27,776 nucleotides of DNA from an uncultured Opitutales bacterium. Its GTDB lineage: Bacteria; Verrucomicrobiota; Verrucomicrobiia; Opitutales; Intestinicryptomonadaceae. The stretch lies in the NCBI GenBank assembly GCA_900548275.1, contig URJY01000029.1, forward strand, positions 1 through 27,776, written 5' to 3'. Under the pieces are notes generated by a model, which had not been told where the DNA came from, made no database searches, and worked only from the letters and a program-made list of their open reading frames with translations. Made by a program: the position numbers and the translations under genes. Shown here one piece after another: positions 13,794 to 21,754 of this stretch. How positions within the stretch are numbered: position 1 is the stretch's first letter; every line of letters starts with the position of its first letter.

Positions 13794-16523
13794 ATGAAGT
13801 GTAATCTATCTATATTGGCGGTTTCGTCGGTTCTCGCGTTCGCGGGTGTTGCGACGGCGGGCGGGGTTGCGCCGTTTAAAACGACGGTCGGCGAATTTTT
13901 CGAAAATCCGATTGGACGCGATTTGTCGGGTCTGTCGTTCTCGTGGCAGATTCCGAACACGGGCGCGGGCGCGGCGCAGAGCGCGTACGAAATCGACGTG
14001 CGCAAAGACGGGAAGTCGGTTTGGCGTACGGGCAAAGTCGAGTCGGACGCGAGCGTGAAAGTGCCGTACGGCGGCGCGGCGTTGAAGTCGGGCGAAAAGT
14101 TCACTTGGCGCGTGCGCTATTGGGACGAAAAGGGCGAAGTTTCCGACTGGTCGCGCGAGGCAACTTTCGAAACGGGGCTTCTCAATCTTTCAGACTGGAA
14201 GGGCGAATGGATTTCCTCTCCCGAACAGTGCCGTCCGCTTTACGGACTCAAAGCGTGGCGCAAGGGCGCGATGCGCAACTTCGAAAAAGCGGGAGTTCCG
14301 CCTACGTATTTCAGAAAGTCGTTTGCGGCGAAAAAGGCGGTTAAATCGGCGCGTCTGTATGCGGCAAGCAGGGGCATTTTCGAATTTTCGATCAACGGCA
14401 AGCCCGTTTCGGACACCAAGTGGGGAACGGGTTGGACATCGTACAGCAAGCGCATTACCTCCGACACATTCGACGTTTCCGAACTCGTCCGAAACGGCGA
14501 AAATACAATCGGCGTAATTCTCGCCGACGGTTGGTATGCGGGCAGAATCGAGAACAGATGGCTCGAAAGGAAAATCAAGCCCGAGCTTTTGGCTCAGCTC
14601 GAAATAGAGTACGCCGACGGCTCGCGCGAAATTGTCGCAACCGACTCCTCGTGGAAAGCCTCTTCGGGCGCGTACTACTATTCCGACATCTACGACGGCG
14701 AGTATTATGACGCAAACCTCGAACCGAAAAACTGGGACGCAAACGGTTTCGACGATTCCGCGTGGCAAAACGCCGCCACGACTGCGAAAAATCCGAAAAT
14801 CGCAATCACCCCACGCCGCAATCAGCCGATACGCGTTTGCGAAAGGCTCGCGCCGATTTCCGTCAAAAGGATGTCCGCGGGCACGTATATTTTCGACCTC
14901 GGGCAGAATATGGTCGGCGTTCCGCGCATAAGCGTAAAGGGCGCAAAGGGCAAGCCGATAACGATCAGGTACGCAGAGATGCTCGACAAAGACGGTTCGA
15001 TGTATACCGTAAACTACCGTTCGGCGAAGAGTACTGACTATTATGTTCCCGCTTCGAACGAAGTCGAAACGTATACGCCCAAGTTCACTTTCCACGGCTT
15101 CAGATACGTCGAAATAAGCGGGCTCGACGCCGCTTGGAAGCCCGACGTCTCCGCCGTCGAGGGGCTTGTGATGCACAACGATATGCCGCCGACGGGCACG
15201 TTTGTCTGCTCGAATCCGAAAATCAACAAGCTTCAGCAAAACATAGTCTGGGGGCAGCGCGGCAACTACTTCTCCGTTCCCACCGACTGCCCGCAACGCG
15301 ACGAACGTATGGGCTGGACGGGCGACGCGCAGGTATTCATCCCGACCGCCGCGTTCAATATGAACGTCAACGGCTTCTTCAGCAAGTGGAATCAGGATAT
15401 GCGCGACTGTCAGGAGGCGAGCGGCGCGATGGCGCACGTCGTGCCCTGCGGATGGGGCTCGGGTAGTGCCGCTTGGGGCGATGCGGCGGTTATTTGCCCG
15501 TGGGAAATCTATCTTGCATACGGCGACAAAAAATCGCTCGCCGAAAACTTCGATATGATGAAGAAGTGGGTCGATTTCCAGAAGAACACTTCGAAAGGCT
15601 TGATACGCCCCGATTCGGGCTTCGGCGACTGGCTGCAGCCGTCTTCGACATTCGGCGGCGACTCCAAAAACTGGCGCGGCGCAACTCCGCGACAACTCAT
15701 CGGCACGGCGTATTTCGCGCGCACCTCCGACATCGTTTCGAAAGCCGCAAAGATTCTCGGCAGGAACGACGAAGCCGCGAAATACGCAAACCTCGCCCGC
15801 GACGTGCGCGCGGCGTTCGTGCGCAATTTCGTCTCGCCCGACGGCGCGGTTAAGGGCGACGCGCAGACGGCGTATCTGCTTCCGCTCGCCTTCGACATCC
15901 TGCCCGAAAATATGCGGGCAAAGGTGTTCGGAAAGTTCCTGAAAGTGCTCAAGCGCGACAACCTGTATTTGGATACGGGCTTTGTCGGCACGCCGCTGCT
16001 CGCGGGCGTTCTCTCCAAATTCGGACGCTCCGACTTGGCGTATAAAATAGTCCAAAACGAGGGCTATCCGTCGTGGATATATTCAATCAATCAGGGCGCG
16101 ACGACAATGTGGGAACGCTGGAACAGCTTTTCGCACGAAAAGGGCTTCGGCGAGGCGTCGATGAACTCGTTCAACCACTACGCGTACGGGTCGATTGGCA
16201 AGTGGCTCTACGCAAACGCGGCGGGCATCAACTACGACGAAAACGCCGCGGGCTACAAAAACATAATCTTTGCGCCCGAAATCGGCGGCGTAAGTTTCGA
16301 CTACGCGGCGGCGACGTTCCAGTCGCCGTACGGCAAGGTTGTGTCGTCGTGGAGCGTGAAGGGCGGCAAGTGCGTGTGGAACGTCTCCGTTCCGCCGAAT
16401 TCTACCGGCACACTCGTGATTCCCGCAGGAAACACAAACGGCGTGCTTCTGAACGGCAAGCCCGTTGATTCGCTGACGCAAAACGTGGAAAGCGGCGACT
16501 ATAAAGTGGAATTTTCTCTGTAA
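13794..16523 (+). CDS. secreted GH78 alpha-L-rhamnosidase
   Basis: Inverting glycosidase removing terminal alpha-L-rhamnose from plant polysaccharides or glycosides. The 909-residue product begins with a Sec signal peptide (about 1-22, MKCNLSILAVSSVLAFAGVA then TAG). It continues with an N-terminal fibronectin-like domain, a beta-sandwich with RLYAASRGIFEFSINGKPV, GWTSYSKR and ILADGWYAGR, a Bac_rhamnosid region (PIRVCERLAPIS, YIFDLGQNMVGVPRI), and the (alpha/alpha)6 barrel. The catalytic signature DCPQRDERMGWTGD (498-511) includes the general acid Glu504, and TMWERW holds the likely general base Glu774. A C-terminal beta-sandwich ends the protein. Length and domain order are typical. It is divergent from hisC and monocistronic, with a strong terminator. 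The nearby RmlD-like gene belongs to rhamnose synthesis families, so a link is not implied. Confidence 0.93.
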   Translation: MKCNLSILAVSSVLAFAGVATAGGVAPFKTTVGEFFENPIGRDLSGLSFSWQIPNTGAGAAQSAYEIDVRKDGKSVWRTGKVESDASVKVPYGGAALKSGEKFTWRVRYWDEKGEVSDWSREATFETGLLNLSDWKGEWISSPEQCRPLYGLKAWRKGAMRNFEKAGVPPTYFRKSFAAKKAVKSARLYAASRGIFEFSINGKPVSDTKWGTGWTSYSKRITSDTFDVSELVRNGENTIGVILADGWYAGRIENRWLERKIKPELLAQLEIEYADGSREIVATDSSWKASSGAYYYSDIYDGEYYDANLEPKNWDANGFDDSAWQNAATTAKNPKIAITPRRNQPIRVCERLAPISVKRMSAGTYIFDLGQNMVGVPRISVKGAKGKPITIRYAEMLDKDGSMYTVNYRSAKSTDYYVPASNEVETYTPKFTFHGFRYVEISGLDAAWKPDVSAVEGLVMHNDMPPTGTFVCSNPKINKLQQNIVWGQRGNYFSVPTDCPQRDERMGWTGDAQVFIPTAAFNMNVNGFFSKWNQDMRDCQEASGAMAHVVPCGWGSGSAAWGDAAVICPWEIYLAYGDKKSLAENFDMMKKWVDFQKNTSKGLIRPDSGFGDWLQPSSTFGGDSKNWRGATPRQLIGTAYFARTSDIVSKAAKILGRNDEAAKYANLARDVRAAFVRNFVSPDGAVKGDAQTAYLLPLAFDILPENMRAKVFGKFLKVLKRDNLYLDTGFVGTPLLAGVLSKFGRSDLAYKIVQNEGYPSWIYSINQGATTMWERWNSFSHEKGFGEASMNSFNHYAYGSIGKWLYANAAGINYDENAAGYKNIIFAPEIGGVSFDYAAATFQSPYGKVVSSWSVKGGKCVWNVSVPPNSTGTLVIPAGNTNGVLLNGKPVDSLTQNVESGDYKVEFSL

Positions 16524-16545
16524 ACAAACGCAAACAAACCGAAAG

Positions 16546-16581
16546 CGAACCCGCATTTGAAGAGTGCGGGTTCGTTTTTTT
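16546..16581 (+). terminator. rho-independent terminator of the GH78 gene
   Basis: A perfect 10-bp stem (CGAACCCGCA at 16546-16555 with TGCGGGTTCG at 16565-16574) around a 9-nt loop is followed by seven T, starting 23 nt past the GH78 stop codon. Confidence 0.88.
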
Positions 16582-16603
16582 GCGGACAGAAAAAGGGCGG
16601 AAT

Positions 16604-16684
16604 CGGCTCAAAACGGGTCGGGTTTTGCCGAAATACGGCTCAAGATGAGCCGAAAACCCGCAAAAATCTTGACATTTTGAGCCG
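16604..16684 (+). promoter_or_regulatory. concentric inverted-repeat array (CGGCTCA/TGAGCCG) with a -35-like box
   Basis: Four copies of one half-site occur: CGGCTCA at 16604-16610 and 16636-16642, TGAGCCG at 16646-16652 and 16678-16684. The inner pair is a 7-bp dyad with a 3-nt gap. The outer pair extends to 10 bp (CGGCTCAAAA/TTTTGAGCCG) and is centred on the same base, 16644. Spacing between same-side half-sites is 32 bp, about three helical turns. A perfect TTGACA (16669-16674) abuts the last site; the -10 at the right distance (ATTTTC) is weak, as expected if an activator or repressor acts here. ATG of the downstream reductase is 86 nt beyond the array. Confidence 0.6.
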
Positions 16685-16770
16685 AAAGGCGATTTTCCGC
16701 GCGGTTGCAAAATTGGTTTGCCTGTCGGGTTTTGTATGCCAAACTCTACGCAACTAACAAAGGTTTTTTT

Positions 16771-17703
16771 ATGCTGATTTTTTGTACGGGTTCGACCGGA
16801 CTTGTAGGTTATAATTTCGTCCGCGCGGCTTCCGAGGCGGGGCATCGCGTTGTCGCGCTTTCGCACAGCCGCGACCTTCCGCAGATGAAGAATGTCGAGA
16901 ATCTCAAAATCGACCTCACCGACGAGGCTGCCCTCCAACGCGCCGTGCTCGACGCATTCCCCGACATCGTAGTAAACTGCGCCGCAATTTCAAGCCCAGC
17001 CGATGTGGATGCGCATCCCGAGCTTGCCGAGAAAATGAACACTGTTCTGCCCGAGCGTCTGGCGGTTTTGGCGCACCACGTCAATGCGCGGCTTATCCAC
17101 CTTTCGACCGACATGGTCTTCGACGGCTCGTGTCCGCCCTACAAAAATACCGACATTCCGATGCCGTCTACGCTCTACGGCACGACGAAGTTGATGGCTG
17201 AAAAGCGCGTGCTGAAAGTGTCGGCGGCGACGACCGTCGTTTTGCGCCTGAGCCACGTTTGCGGAAACAGCTTGAGCACGCGCCGCTCGCTTCACGAAAA
17301 GCTTTTGCGCTCTTGGGCTGCGGGCGAAAAGACAAATGCGCGAACCGACGAAATTAAGTGTCCGCTTTCGGTTTTGCGCCTTGCCGATTTGCTCTGCGAA
17401 CTTTGCGAGCGTCCGAACGTCAGCGGCATATACCATTTTGCGGGGCTCGAGCCGATAAGCCGCTACGAAATGGCGGTGCGCGTTGCGCGGCACTTCGGAC
17501 TTGACCCCGACGAATTCGTAAACCCCACAACGGGCGACAGACCCGTCGATTTGACGATGGATATGTCGTGTCTTGCCGCGCGCGTGAAAACCCGTTCGTG
17601 TATGTTCAACGAAATCCTGCCCGAAATGTCGCTGCCGTCCGATTTGACCGACTGGCTGAAGTCGAAAGGCGGCAAAGCACCGATAAAGCGTTTCAAGTTG
17701 TGA
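16771..17703 (+). CDS. RmlD-like NAD(P)-dependent sugar-nucleotide reductase (SDR)
   Basis: Extended short-chain dehydrogenase closest in pattern to dTDP-4-dehydrorhamnose reductase (RmlD) and the related MAT2B-type proteins. The 310-residue product has the Rossmann motif GSTGLVG (7-13), the LSTDMVFDG strand (111-119) and the catalytic YGTTK (Tyr136, Lys140), then an RmlD-type C-terminal half (ISRYEMAVRVARHFGLDP, GDRPVDLTMD). AACAAAGG precedes the ATG at 16771 by 7 nt and fixes the start; an in-frame upstream codon at 16705 has no such support. No rmlA, rmlB or rmlC gene is adjacent, so rhamnose synthesis cannot be asserted. The next gene overlaps its stop codon, so translational coupling is likely. 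Confidence 0.82.
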   Translation: MLIFCTGSTGLVGYNFVRAASEAGHRVVALSHSRDLPQMKNVENLKIDLTDEAALQRAVLDAFPDIVVNCAAISSPADVDAHPELAEKMNTVLPERLAVLAHHVNARLIHLSTDMVFDGSCPPYKNTDIPMPSTLYGTTKLMAEKRVLKVSAATTVVLRLSHVCGNSLSTRRSLHEKLLRSWAAGEKTNARTDEIKCPLSVLRLADLLCELCERPNVSGIYHFAGLEPISRYEMAVRVARHFGLDPDEFVNPTTGDRPVDLTMDMSCLAARVKTRSCMFNEILPEMSLPSDLTDWLKSKGGKAPIKRFKL

Positions 17704-18752
17704 GCAATATTTTAAAGACAGTTTGCGTTGTGTTTTCCGTTTTGTGCGGGTTTCTTTGCGCTTCCGCCGCCGAAAATTTCTCCGCGCCGTCCGCCGAAAA
17801 GCTCGCGGGCTTGGGCGAATCGTTCCGCGCGAGGCTTGCCGATTGCGGGGCTTCGGGCGGGGCGTTGTGCGTTGTCGCAAACGGAAAGGTTCTCTACGGG
17901 CGCGATTTCGATTCGCCGAAAGGTTCGGCTGATGGCGCGAAGTCGGGCGGGGCGGGGGCATTGCGCAAGTATCCGCTCGGCAACACTTCGCAGGTTTTGC
18001 TTTCGCTGATGCTCGCGGCGATGCAGGGCGACGGCGTTCTCGCCGCCGACTGGCGGGTTTCGCGCCACTGTTCGTATTTCAAATTCGGCTCGGGCGACGC
18101 CACGTTCGACGACCTGCTTTCCATGCGCGGCGGCTTCGATTCGCATTCAGACTCTCTCGTGCCCGCCGACGCCTCTTCGCTCGAAGTCTTCGAAATCGCG
18201 CGGCAGATTCCGCCCGCGGGCGCGGCTAAAACGTACTTTGCGCGTTCGCGTCTGAGCGCGGCTCTGGCGGGCTATGCGATGGGCTATGTGTTCGACAAAA
18301 AAACGGCGAATATGAAAAAGTCGTTCGCCGCGTGTGCGAAAAAATATCTGTTCGAGCCGATGAAGTTCGAAGACCCGCGCTTCGTTTCGTTCGACACCGC
18401 GATTTTTCCCGCGACGGCGTTCGCCCTTTCGGTGGTCGACTGCGCCGCTTGGCTTTGTTGCGAGACTTCGCCGAATCCGCCGATTTCAACGCGTTCGGAA
18501 ATCGCCGTCCGCCGGCTTTCGCGCGACGCAACCGACAGGTTCGGCGGCGGATGGCTGGCTTCGAACGAGGGCGGGGCGCACTTTTTCGTTTCCGCCGACT
18601 ATTGGCAGAATTGCGCGAACGTTGTCGCGGTCTTTCCCGAATCGAACGTCGCGGCGGCGTTTTTCGTTCCTTCCCCCGACGCGAAAAAGGCTTCGAAAGC
18701 CTGCGCCGACTCGTTGTCCGAATTTATATCCGTTTTGACAAACAGCAAGTGA
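17700..18752 (+). CDS. exported beta-lactamase/transpeptidase-fold protein, probably catalytically inactive
   Basis: A 350-residue product starting at GTG 17700, which overlaps the preceding TGA by 4 nt (GTGA). A signal peptide (ILKTVCVVFSVLCGFLCASAA) precedes a region resembling the class C beta-lactamase/DD-peptidase family: GGALCVVANGKVLYGRDF corresponds to the first strands and DLLSMRGGFDSHSD to the usual LLTHTSGL turn. The catalytic motifs are not conserved. The SxxK position reads SQVL (Ser97, Leu100 in place of Lys), and the YxN region reads TYFARSRLSAAL. It may therefore bind a ligand or structure cell-wall material without hydrolysing it, or the family may differ. Fold assignment is by pattern only and is moderate. 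Confidence 0.6.
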   Translation: MSNILKTVCVVFSVLCGFLCASAAENFSAPSAEKLAGLGESFRARLADCGASGGALCVVANGKVLYGRDFDSPKGSADGAKSGGAGALRKYPLGNTSQVLLSLMLAAMQGDGVLAADWRVSRHCSYFKFGSGDATFDDLLSMRGGFDSHSDSLVPADASSLEVFEIARQIPPAGAAKTYFARSRLSAALAGYAMGYVFDKKTANMKKSFAACAKKYLFEPMKFEDPRFVSFDTAIFPATAFALSVVDCAAWLCCETSPNPPISTRSEIAVRRLSRDATDRFGGGWLASNEGGAHFFVSADYWQNCANVVAVFPESNVAAAFFVPSPDAKKASKACADSLSEFISVLTNSK

Positions 18753-18759
18753 TTTTGAT

Positions 18760-19737
18760 ATGAAATATTTTTATCTGTCCATTGTGTCCGTCCTGTTTTT
18801 CGCGGGAAATGTCCTCGCCGAGAAGAGCGTGAAAATTGCGTTTCTTGCGCCCGACGGGCTGACGCCCCAAAATTCCGCAGTCTACAACGGTATGCGCGAC
18901 GCGTTTTCCGAATTTCGCATGCGCTACAACTGCGGGTTTTCGCTCGAATATTTCTCTGCGGGCAATTCGCAGACCGAGCAGGTTTCGCAGCTCGGCGGCG
19001 CGTACATCGACGGCTTTGCGGGGGCTGTCGTGTTTCCCGTTTCGGGCGGCGGCGCGCTCGGCGGTAAAATTTCGGATCTCGCGGGAAAGAATTTTCCCGT
19101 TGCGCTCGCGGGGCGCGACGTTCCCGATTCAAAGCGTCTGTGTTTTGTCGGCACTGACTCCGCCGCCGCCGCAAAGCGCATTGCCGAGCTTCTGAAAAAG
19201 CATTCCCCGCGCGGCAAAATTCCGCTCTATTGCTATTTCAAAACGACTGAGCCGACCGACGATTTGTCCGTTTCGGACGCGGTGAAGATTACGCCTTTCT
19301 TGGGCTTGTCGATGTCGGCGGAACAGTTCAGGTCGCTCGTAGCGCCGTACCGCTGTGTGCTCGTCGGCGCGGAGTACTACTCGGTTTACGCGCAGAGGAA
19401 CGCCGTCGAAATTGTGCGCCGCGACGACTACGGCGAGCTGTTTTTCAATCCCTATCTCTTCGCCGACATGATGCCGATAAAGCGCGATTCCGACAGGCGT
19501 TTCGCCATTTGCATCGGCGCGATTCCGCAGCTCGAGCAGAGGCTCGCCGACGGCTTCCTTACCGCCTGCGTCTACGGCGACTACTACGGTTGGGGCTATT
19601 TCGCCGCCCGTGCGCTCGCGGAAAAAATTATGGACAAAACCGAGCCGTCGCAGCCCGTCCGTCTGCTCGAGCCGCTAACCGCAACGTCCGCGAATCCGTC
19701 CGCATTTTCCGCCGACTGGCGCAAGTGGATGAAGTAG
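18760..19737 (+). CDS. exported periplasmic-binding-protein-like (type 1) protein, orphan
   Basis: A 325-residue product with a clear signal peptide (MKYFYLSIVSVLFFAGNVLA, cleaved before EKS). The mature part begins VKIAFLAPDGLTPQNSAVYNGMRDAF, continues GFAGAVVFPVSGG and FPVALAGRDVP, and later has RLCFVGTDSAAAAKRIAELL. This is the strand-helix rhythm of type 1 periplasmic sugar-binding proteins (peripla_BP_4/LacI C-domain fold). No ABC permease or ATPase gene lies nearby, so it may act as a sensor or soluble binder. It starts 7 nt after the preceding stop codon. No Shine-Dalgarno sequence is evident. The ligand is unknown. Confidence 0.6.
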   Translation: MKYFYLSIVSVLFFAGNVLAEKSVKIAFLAPDGLTPQNSAVYNGMRDAFSEFRMRYNCGFSLEYFSAGNSQTEQVSQLGGAYIDGFAGAVVFPVSGGGALGGKISDLAGKNFPVALAGRDVPDSKRLCFVGTDSAAAAKRIAELLKKHSPRGKIPLYCYFKTTEPTDDLSVSDAVKITPFLGLSMSAEQFRSLVAPYRCVLVGAEYYSVYAQRNAVEIVRRDDYGELFFNPYLFADMMPIKRDSDRRFAICIGAIPQLEQRLADGFLTACVYGDYYGWGYFAARALAEKIMDKTEPSQPVRLLEPLTATSANPSAFSADWRKWMK

Positions 19738-19815
19738 GGCGGGGCGCACTGCGTTCAAATTAGGCTTGCAAAAATGCATTCGTGGTTCATTTTCAACTGA
19801 GATTAATTCGGATAT

Positions 19816-20700
19816 ATGAAAAAATTTGCACTCATCTCTTTGTTGTCCGCGTCGGTTTTGTCGGCGTTCGGACAGGCTTCGGTCGACTCGGCGGCGACTT
19901 CGATTACCTCCACGCTCGAGGGCGGCGCGTCCGTCGTCAAGGACTATGCGCCCGAGCTTTCGCTCTCGCTTCTGAGCGTTTCGGCGTCGGTCGGCTACGA
20001 ATCGCAGTACGTCTTCCGCGCCGAAAAATTCGCGGGGCACTCGATTCAGCCCAAGGTTGAATTTGCGTATCCCGTCTACGGCTTCGACATCTATGTCGGC
20101 GCGTGGGCGAACACTCCCATTCAGGGCACGAAGGGCGGTTTGACCGAAATCGACATTTACGGCGGTATCAATTATTACTACAAGTCGGCGCGTGTCGATG
20201 TAGGGTACATTCTTTATTACTATCCCGATTCCGACCAGACTCAGAACAGGCTTTCGCGCGATATGGAAGTTTATGTCGGCGGTGCGCTTGACACTTCCGC
20301 GTACCTCTGGGGCTACAATCTCAATCCGTCCGCCTACTATTTCTACAACTGGATTCTCAAGCAGCAGGTTGTTGAGATTTCGCTCAGCTACAGCATTCCG
20401 ATTGGCGAGCAGCTTCTCGACGACGGCAGGTTCACTCTTCCCGTCACCCTTTACGGCGGCTATTTGACTTCCGGCAGAAAGAACGGCGACAACGGCAGTC
20501 CCGACAGCGGCGTGAATTATTTTTACTGGGGCGTAAGCGGCGACATCGCCTTTGCCGTAACCGACTACTGCACGATAAGCGGCGGTATCCGCTACTCGAT
20601 GCGCGAAGGCGGCAATCAGGGCGAATCGGTCGACCACTACCCGCTCCAAGGCAGAGAAAACAACCTCTGGTTCGGAGGCAAAGTAGACTTCGGCTTCTAG
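19816..20700 (+). CDS. Gcw_chp/TorF-type outer-membrane beta-barrel protein
   Basis: A 294-residue product with a signal peptide (MKKFALISLLSASVLSAFGQ, then ASVDS) and an alternating aromatic beta-strand pattern ending KVDFGF, the C-terminal phenylalanine expected for BAM-inserted barrels. VSASVGYESQYVFRAEKFAG and YGFDIYVGAWANTP resemble the start of the Gcw_chp/TorF family of putative porins. LTEIDIYGGINYYY and VDVGYILYYYPD are later strands. It lies 78 nt after the binding-protein-like gene and may be in the same transcript; a TTGCAA at 19766-19771 is the only promoter hint. The stop codon is followed directly by dispersed repeat copy B, which provides its terminator. The transported solute is unknown. 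Confidence 0.8.
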   Translation: MKKFALISLLSASVLSAFGQASVDSAATSITSTLEGGASVVKDYAPELSLSLLSVSASVGYESQYVFRAEKFAGHSIQPKVEFAYPVYGFDIYVGAWANTPIQGTKGGLTEIDIYGGINYYYKSARVDVGYILYYYPDSDQTQNRLSRDMEVYVGGALDTSAYLWGYNLNPSAYYFYNWILKQQVVEISLSYSIPIGEQLLDDGRFTLPVTLYGGYLTSGRKNGDNGSPDSGVNYFYWGVSGDIAFAVTDYCTISGGIRYSMREGGNQGESVDHYPLQGRENNLWFGGKVDFGF

Positions 20701-20905
20701 CAAAGGCGAAGCCCTTGACGCCCGAACTTCGTTCGGGAGTTGTGATACCTCGGCGCGACTATAGTCGCGCCTTTTTTGTATAAGAACGCATTGAGCGGCG
20801 GAATGCCGCTCAATCGCTTTGTTGGTTCGAACTTATTTTGTTATTTCACGAAACCTGTTAGCTATATAGAATAAACGAAGTTCGGAATAGGGCGGTTATT
20901 TTGCG
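20701..20905 (+). repeat. dispersed multi-hairpin repeat, copy B
   Basis: Inverted counterpart of 4188-4409. It starts immediately after the TAG of the outer-membrane barrel gene. Hairpins in order: an imperfect stem near 20702-20716; CCCGAAC/GTTCGGG (20721-20737); the 20-bp palindrome at 20752-20771; and ATTGAGCGGC/GCCGCTCAAT (20790-20814). The loop of the last hairpin differs between copies while both arms still pair, and the tail after it is more diverged but aligns through to CGGTTATTTTGCG (20893-20905). Like copy A it lies between convergent genes in the same orientation relative to the gene whose stop it abuts. Confidence 0.85.
20752..20777 (+). terminator. terminator of the barrel gene inside repeat copy B
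   Basis: The perfect palindrome GGCGCGACTATAGTCGCGCC is followed on the plus strand by TTTTTT, forming a good intrinsic terminator about 50 nt past the stop codon. Confidence 0.75.
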
Positions 20906-20920
20906 GAGAAAGTAGATGAC

Positions 20921-20960
20921 AAAAAAAGCGACAACGAAAACGTTGTCGCTTTTTTTTTTG
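20921..20960. terminator. bidirectional terminator between the barrel gene and eda
   Basis: A 16-bp perfect stem whose core is GCGACAACG/CGTTGTCGC, with A7 before and T9 after, closes a 4-nt loop. On the minus strand it ends eda (stop at 20977); on the plus strand it backs up the repeat-borne terminator. Confidence 0.9.
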
Positions 20961-20976
20961 TCGGAGATTTTGTTTC

Positions 20977-21609
20977 TTAGATTTGCATTATGGCTGCTTC
21001 TTCCGCGTTTTTGCGGATTGCCGCCCAGTCGCGCGCCTCTATCAGTTTTGAGGGGGCTATCCACGAGCCGCCGATTGCCGCCACCAACGGCGACGACAGG
21101 TATTCGCCCATATTCGCCAGTTTCAAGCCGCCGAGCGGTATGAAGCTTACGCCGAGGTGTTTGTAGGGTGCCGCCATACTTTCGAGGTGTTTCATTCCGC
21201 CTGTCGTTCCCGCAGGGAAGAATTTCATCAGTGTGCAGCCGTGTTCAAGCGACTGTTCGATTTCGCTCGGGGTCATAATTCCGGGGGCGAAGGGCAGACC
21301 CGCCTCTTTTGCCGCGTCGATTACGCGCACGTTGCAACCGGGGCTTACTGCGAAGTCCGCTCCGCGTTTCTTGGCTTCGACTGCCTGTTCGGGCGTCAGA
21401 ACCGTGCCGATACCGAGCATTACGTCGTGCGCTTTTTCGGCGATTGCCGATGCGCATTCGAATGCGTTGGGTGTGCGCAGTGTCAATTCTATCGCCTTGA
21501 TTCCGCCGTCGGCGAGTGCCTTTGCCAAGTCGACTGCGGCGTCTTTATCGTTTACGCTGAGCACGGCAACGATGCGTGCTTCCCTGATTTTTTCAGCAAG
21601 AGTTTTCAT
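20977..21609 (-). CDS. eda: KDPG/KHG aldolase
   Basis: Class I aldolase cleaving 2-keto-3-deoxy-6-phosphogluconate to pyruvate and glyceraldehyde 3-phosphate (Entner-Doudoroff and uronate catabolism); the family also uses 4-hydroxy-2-oxoglutarate. The 210-residue product has the normal length. IELTLRTP holds Glu41, GIGTVLTPEQ follows the second strand pair, SPGCN is the phosphate region, and LMKFFPAG carries Schiff-base Lys129. The ATG at 21609 is preceded by GGGGGCG about 10 nt upstream; the longer reading to 21726 would add 39 unrelated residues. It is divergent from the FAD oxidoreductase gene. No edd or kdgK gene is visible nearby. Confidence 0.93.
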   Translation of the reverse strand: MKTLAEKIREARIVAVLSVNDKDAAVDLAKALADGGIKAIELTLRTPNAFECASAIAEKAHDVMLGIGTVLTPEQAVEAKKRGADFAVSPGCNVRVIDAAKEAGLPFAPGIMTPSEIEQSLEHGCTLMKFFPAGTTGGMKHLESMAAPYKHLGVSFIPLGGLKLANMGEYLSSPLVAAIGGSWIAPSKLIEARDWAAIRKNAEEAAIMQI

Positions 21610-21685
21610 AGTATTTCGCCCCCAAGTGTGTATGTCTTGCGTTTCGATTGCAACCAAATTCAATGGTATTGCGTTCTTTATTAAC

Positions 21686-21714
21686 TTGACCGTTCGCCAC
21701 GTATTTGGAATCAT
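21686..21714 (+). promoter_or_regulatory. candidate promoter of the FAD oxidoreductase gene
   Basis: TTGACC (21686-21691) and AATCAT (21709-21714) are separated by 17 nt, about 40 nt before the ATG at 21755. The 145-nt divergent gap to eda shows no further clear operator. Confidence 0.4.
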
Positions 21715-21754
21715 TCGGGAATACACGGAATCTGCAACACTAAACGAGGGGAGT

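Noticed and set aside
14190..16055. 621-codon open frame on the minus strand
   Set aside because: Antisense to the GH78 gene, which has intact catalytic motifs. It arises from codon bias that avoids stops in this frame.
21233..21754. N-terminal extension of the FAD oxidoreductase back to 21233
   Set aside because: It is antisense to eda. A strong ribosome-binding site and a Tat signal place the true start at 21755.
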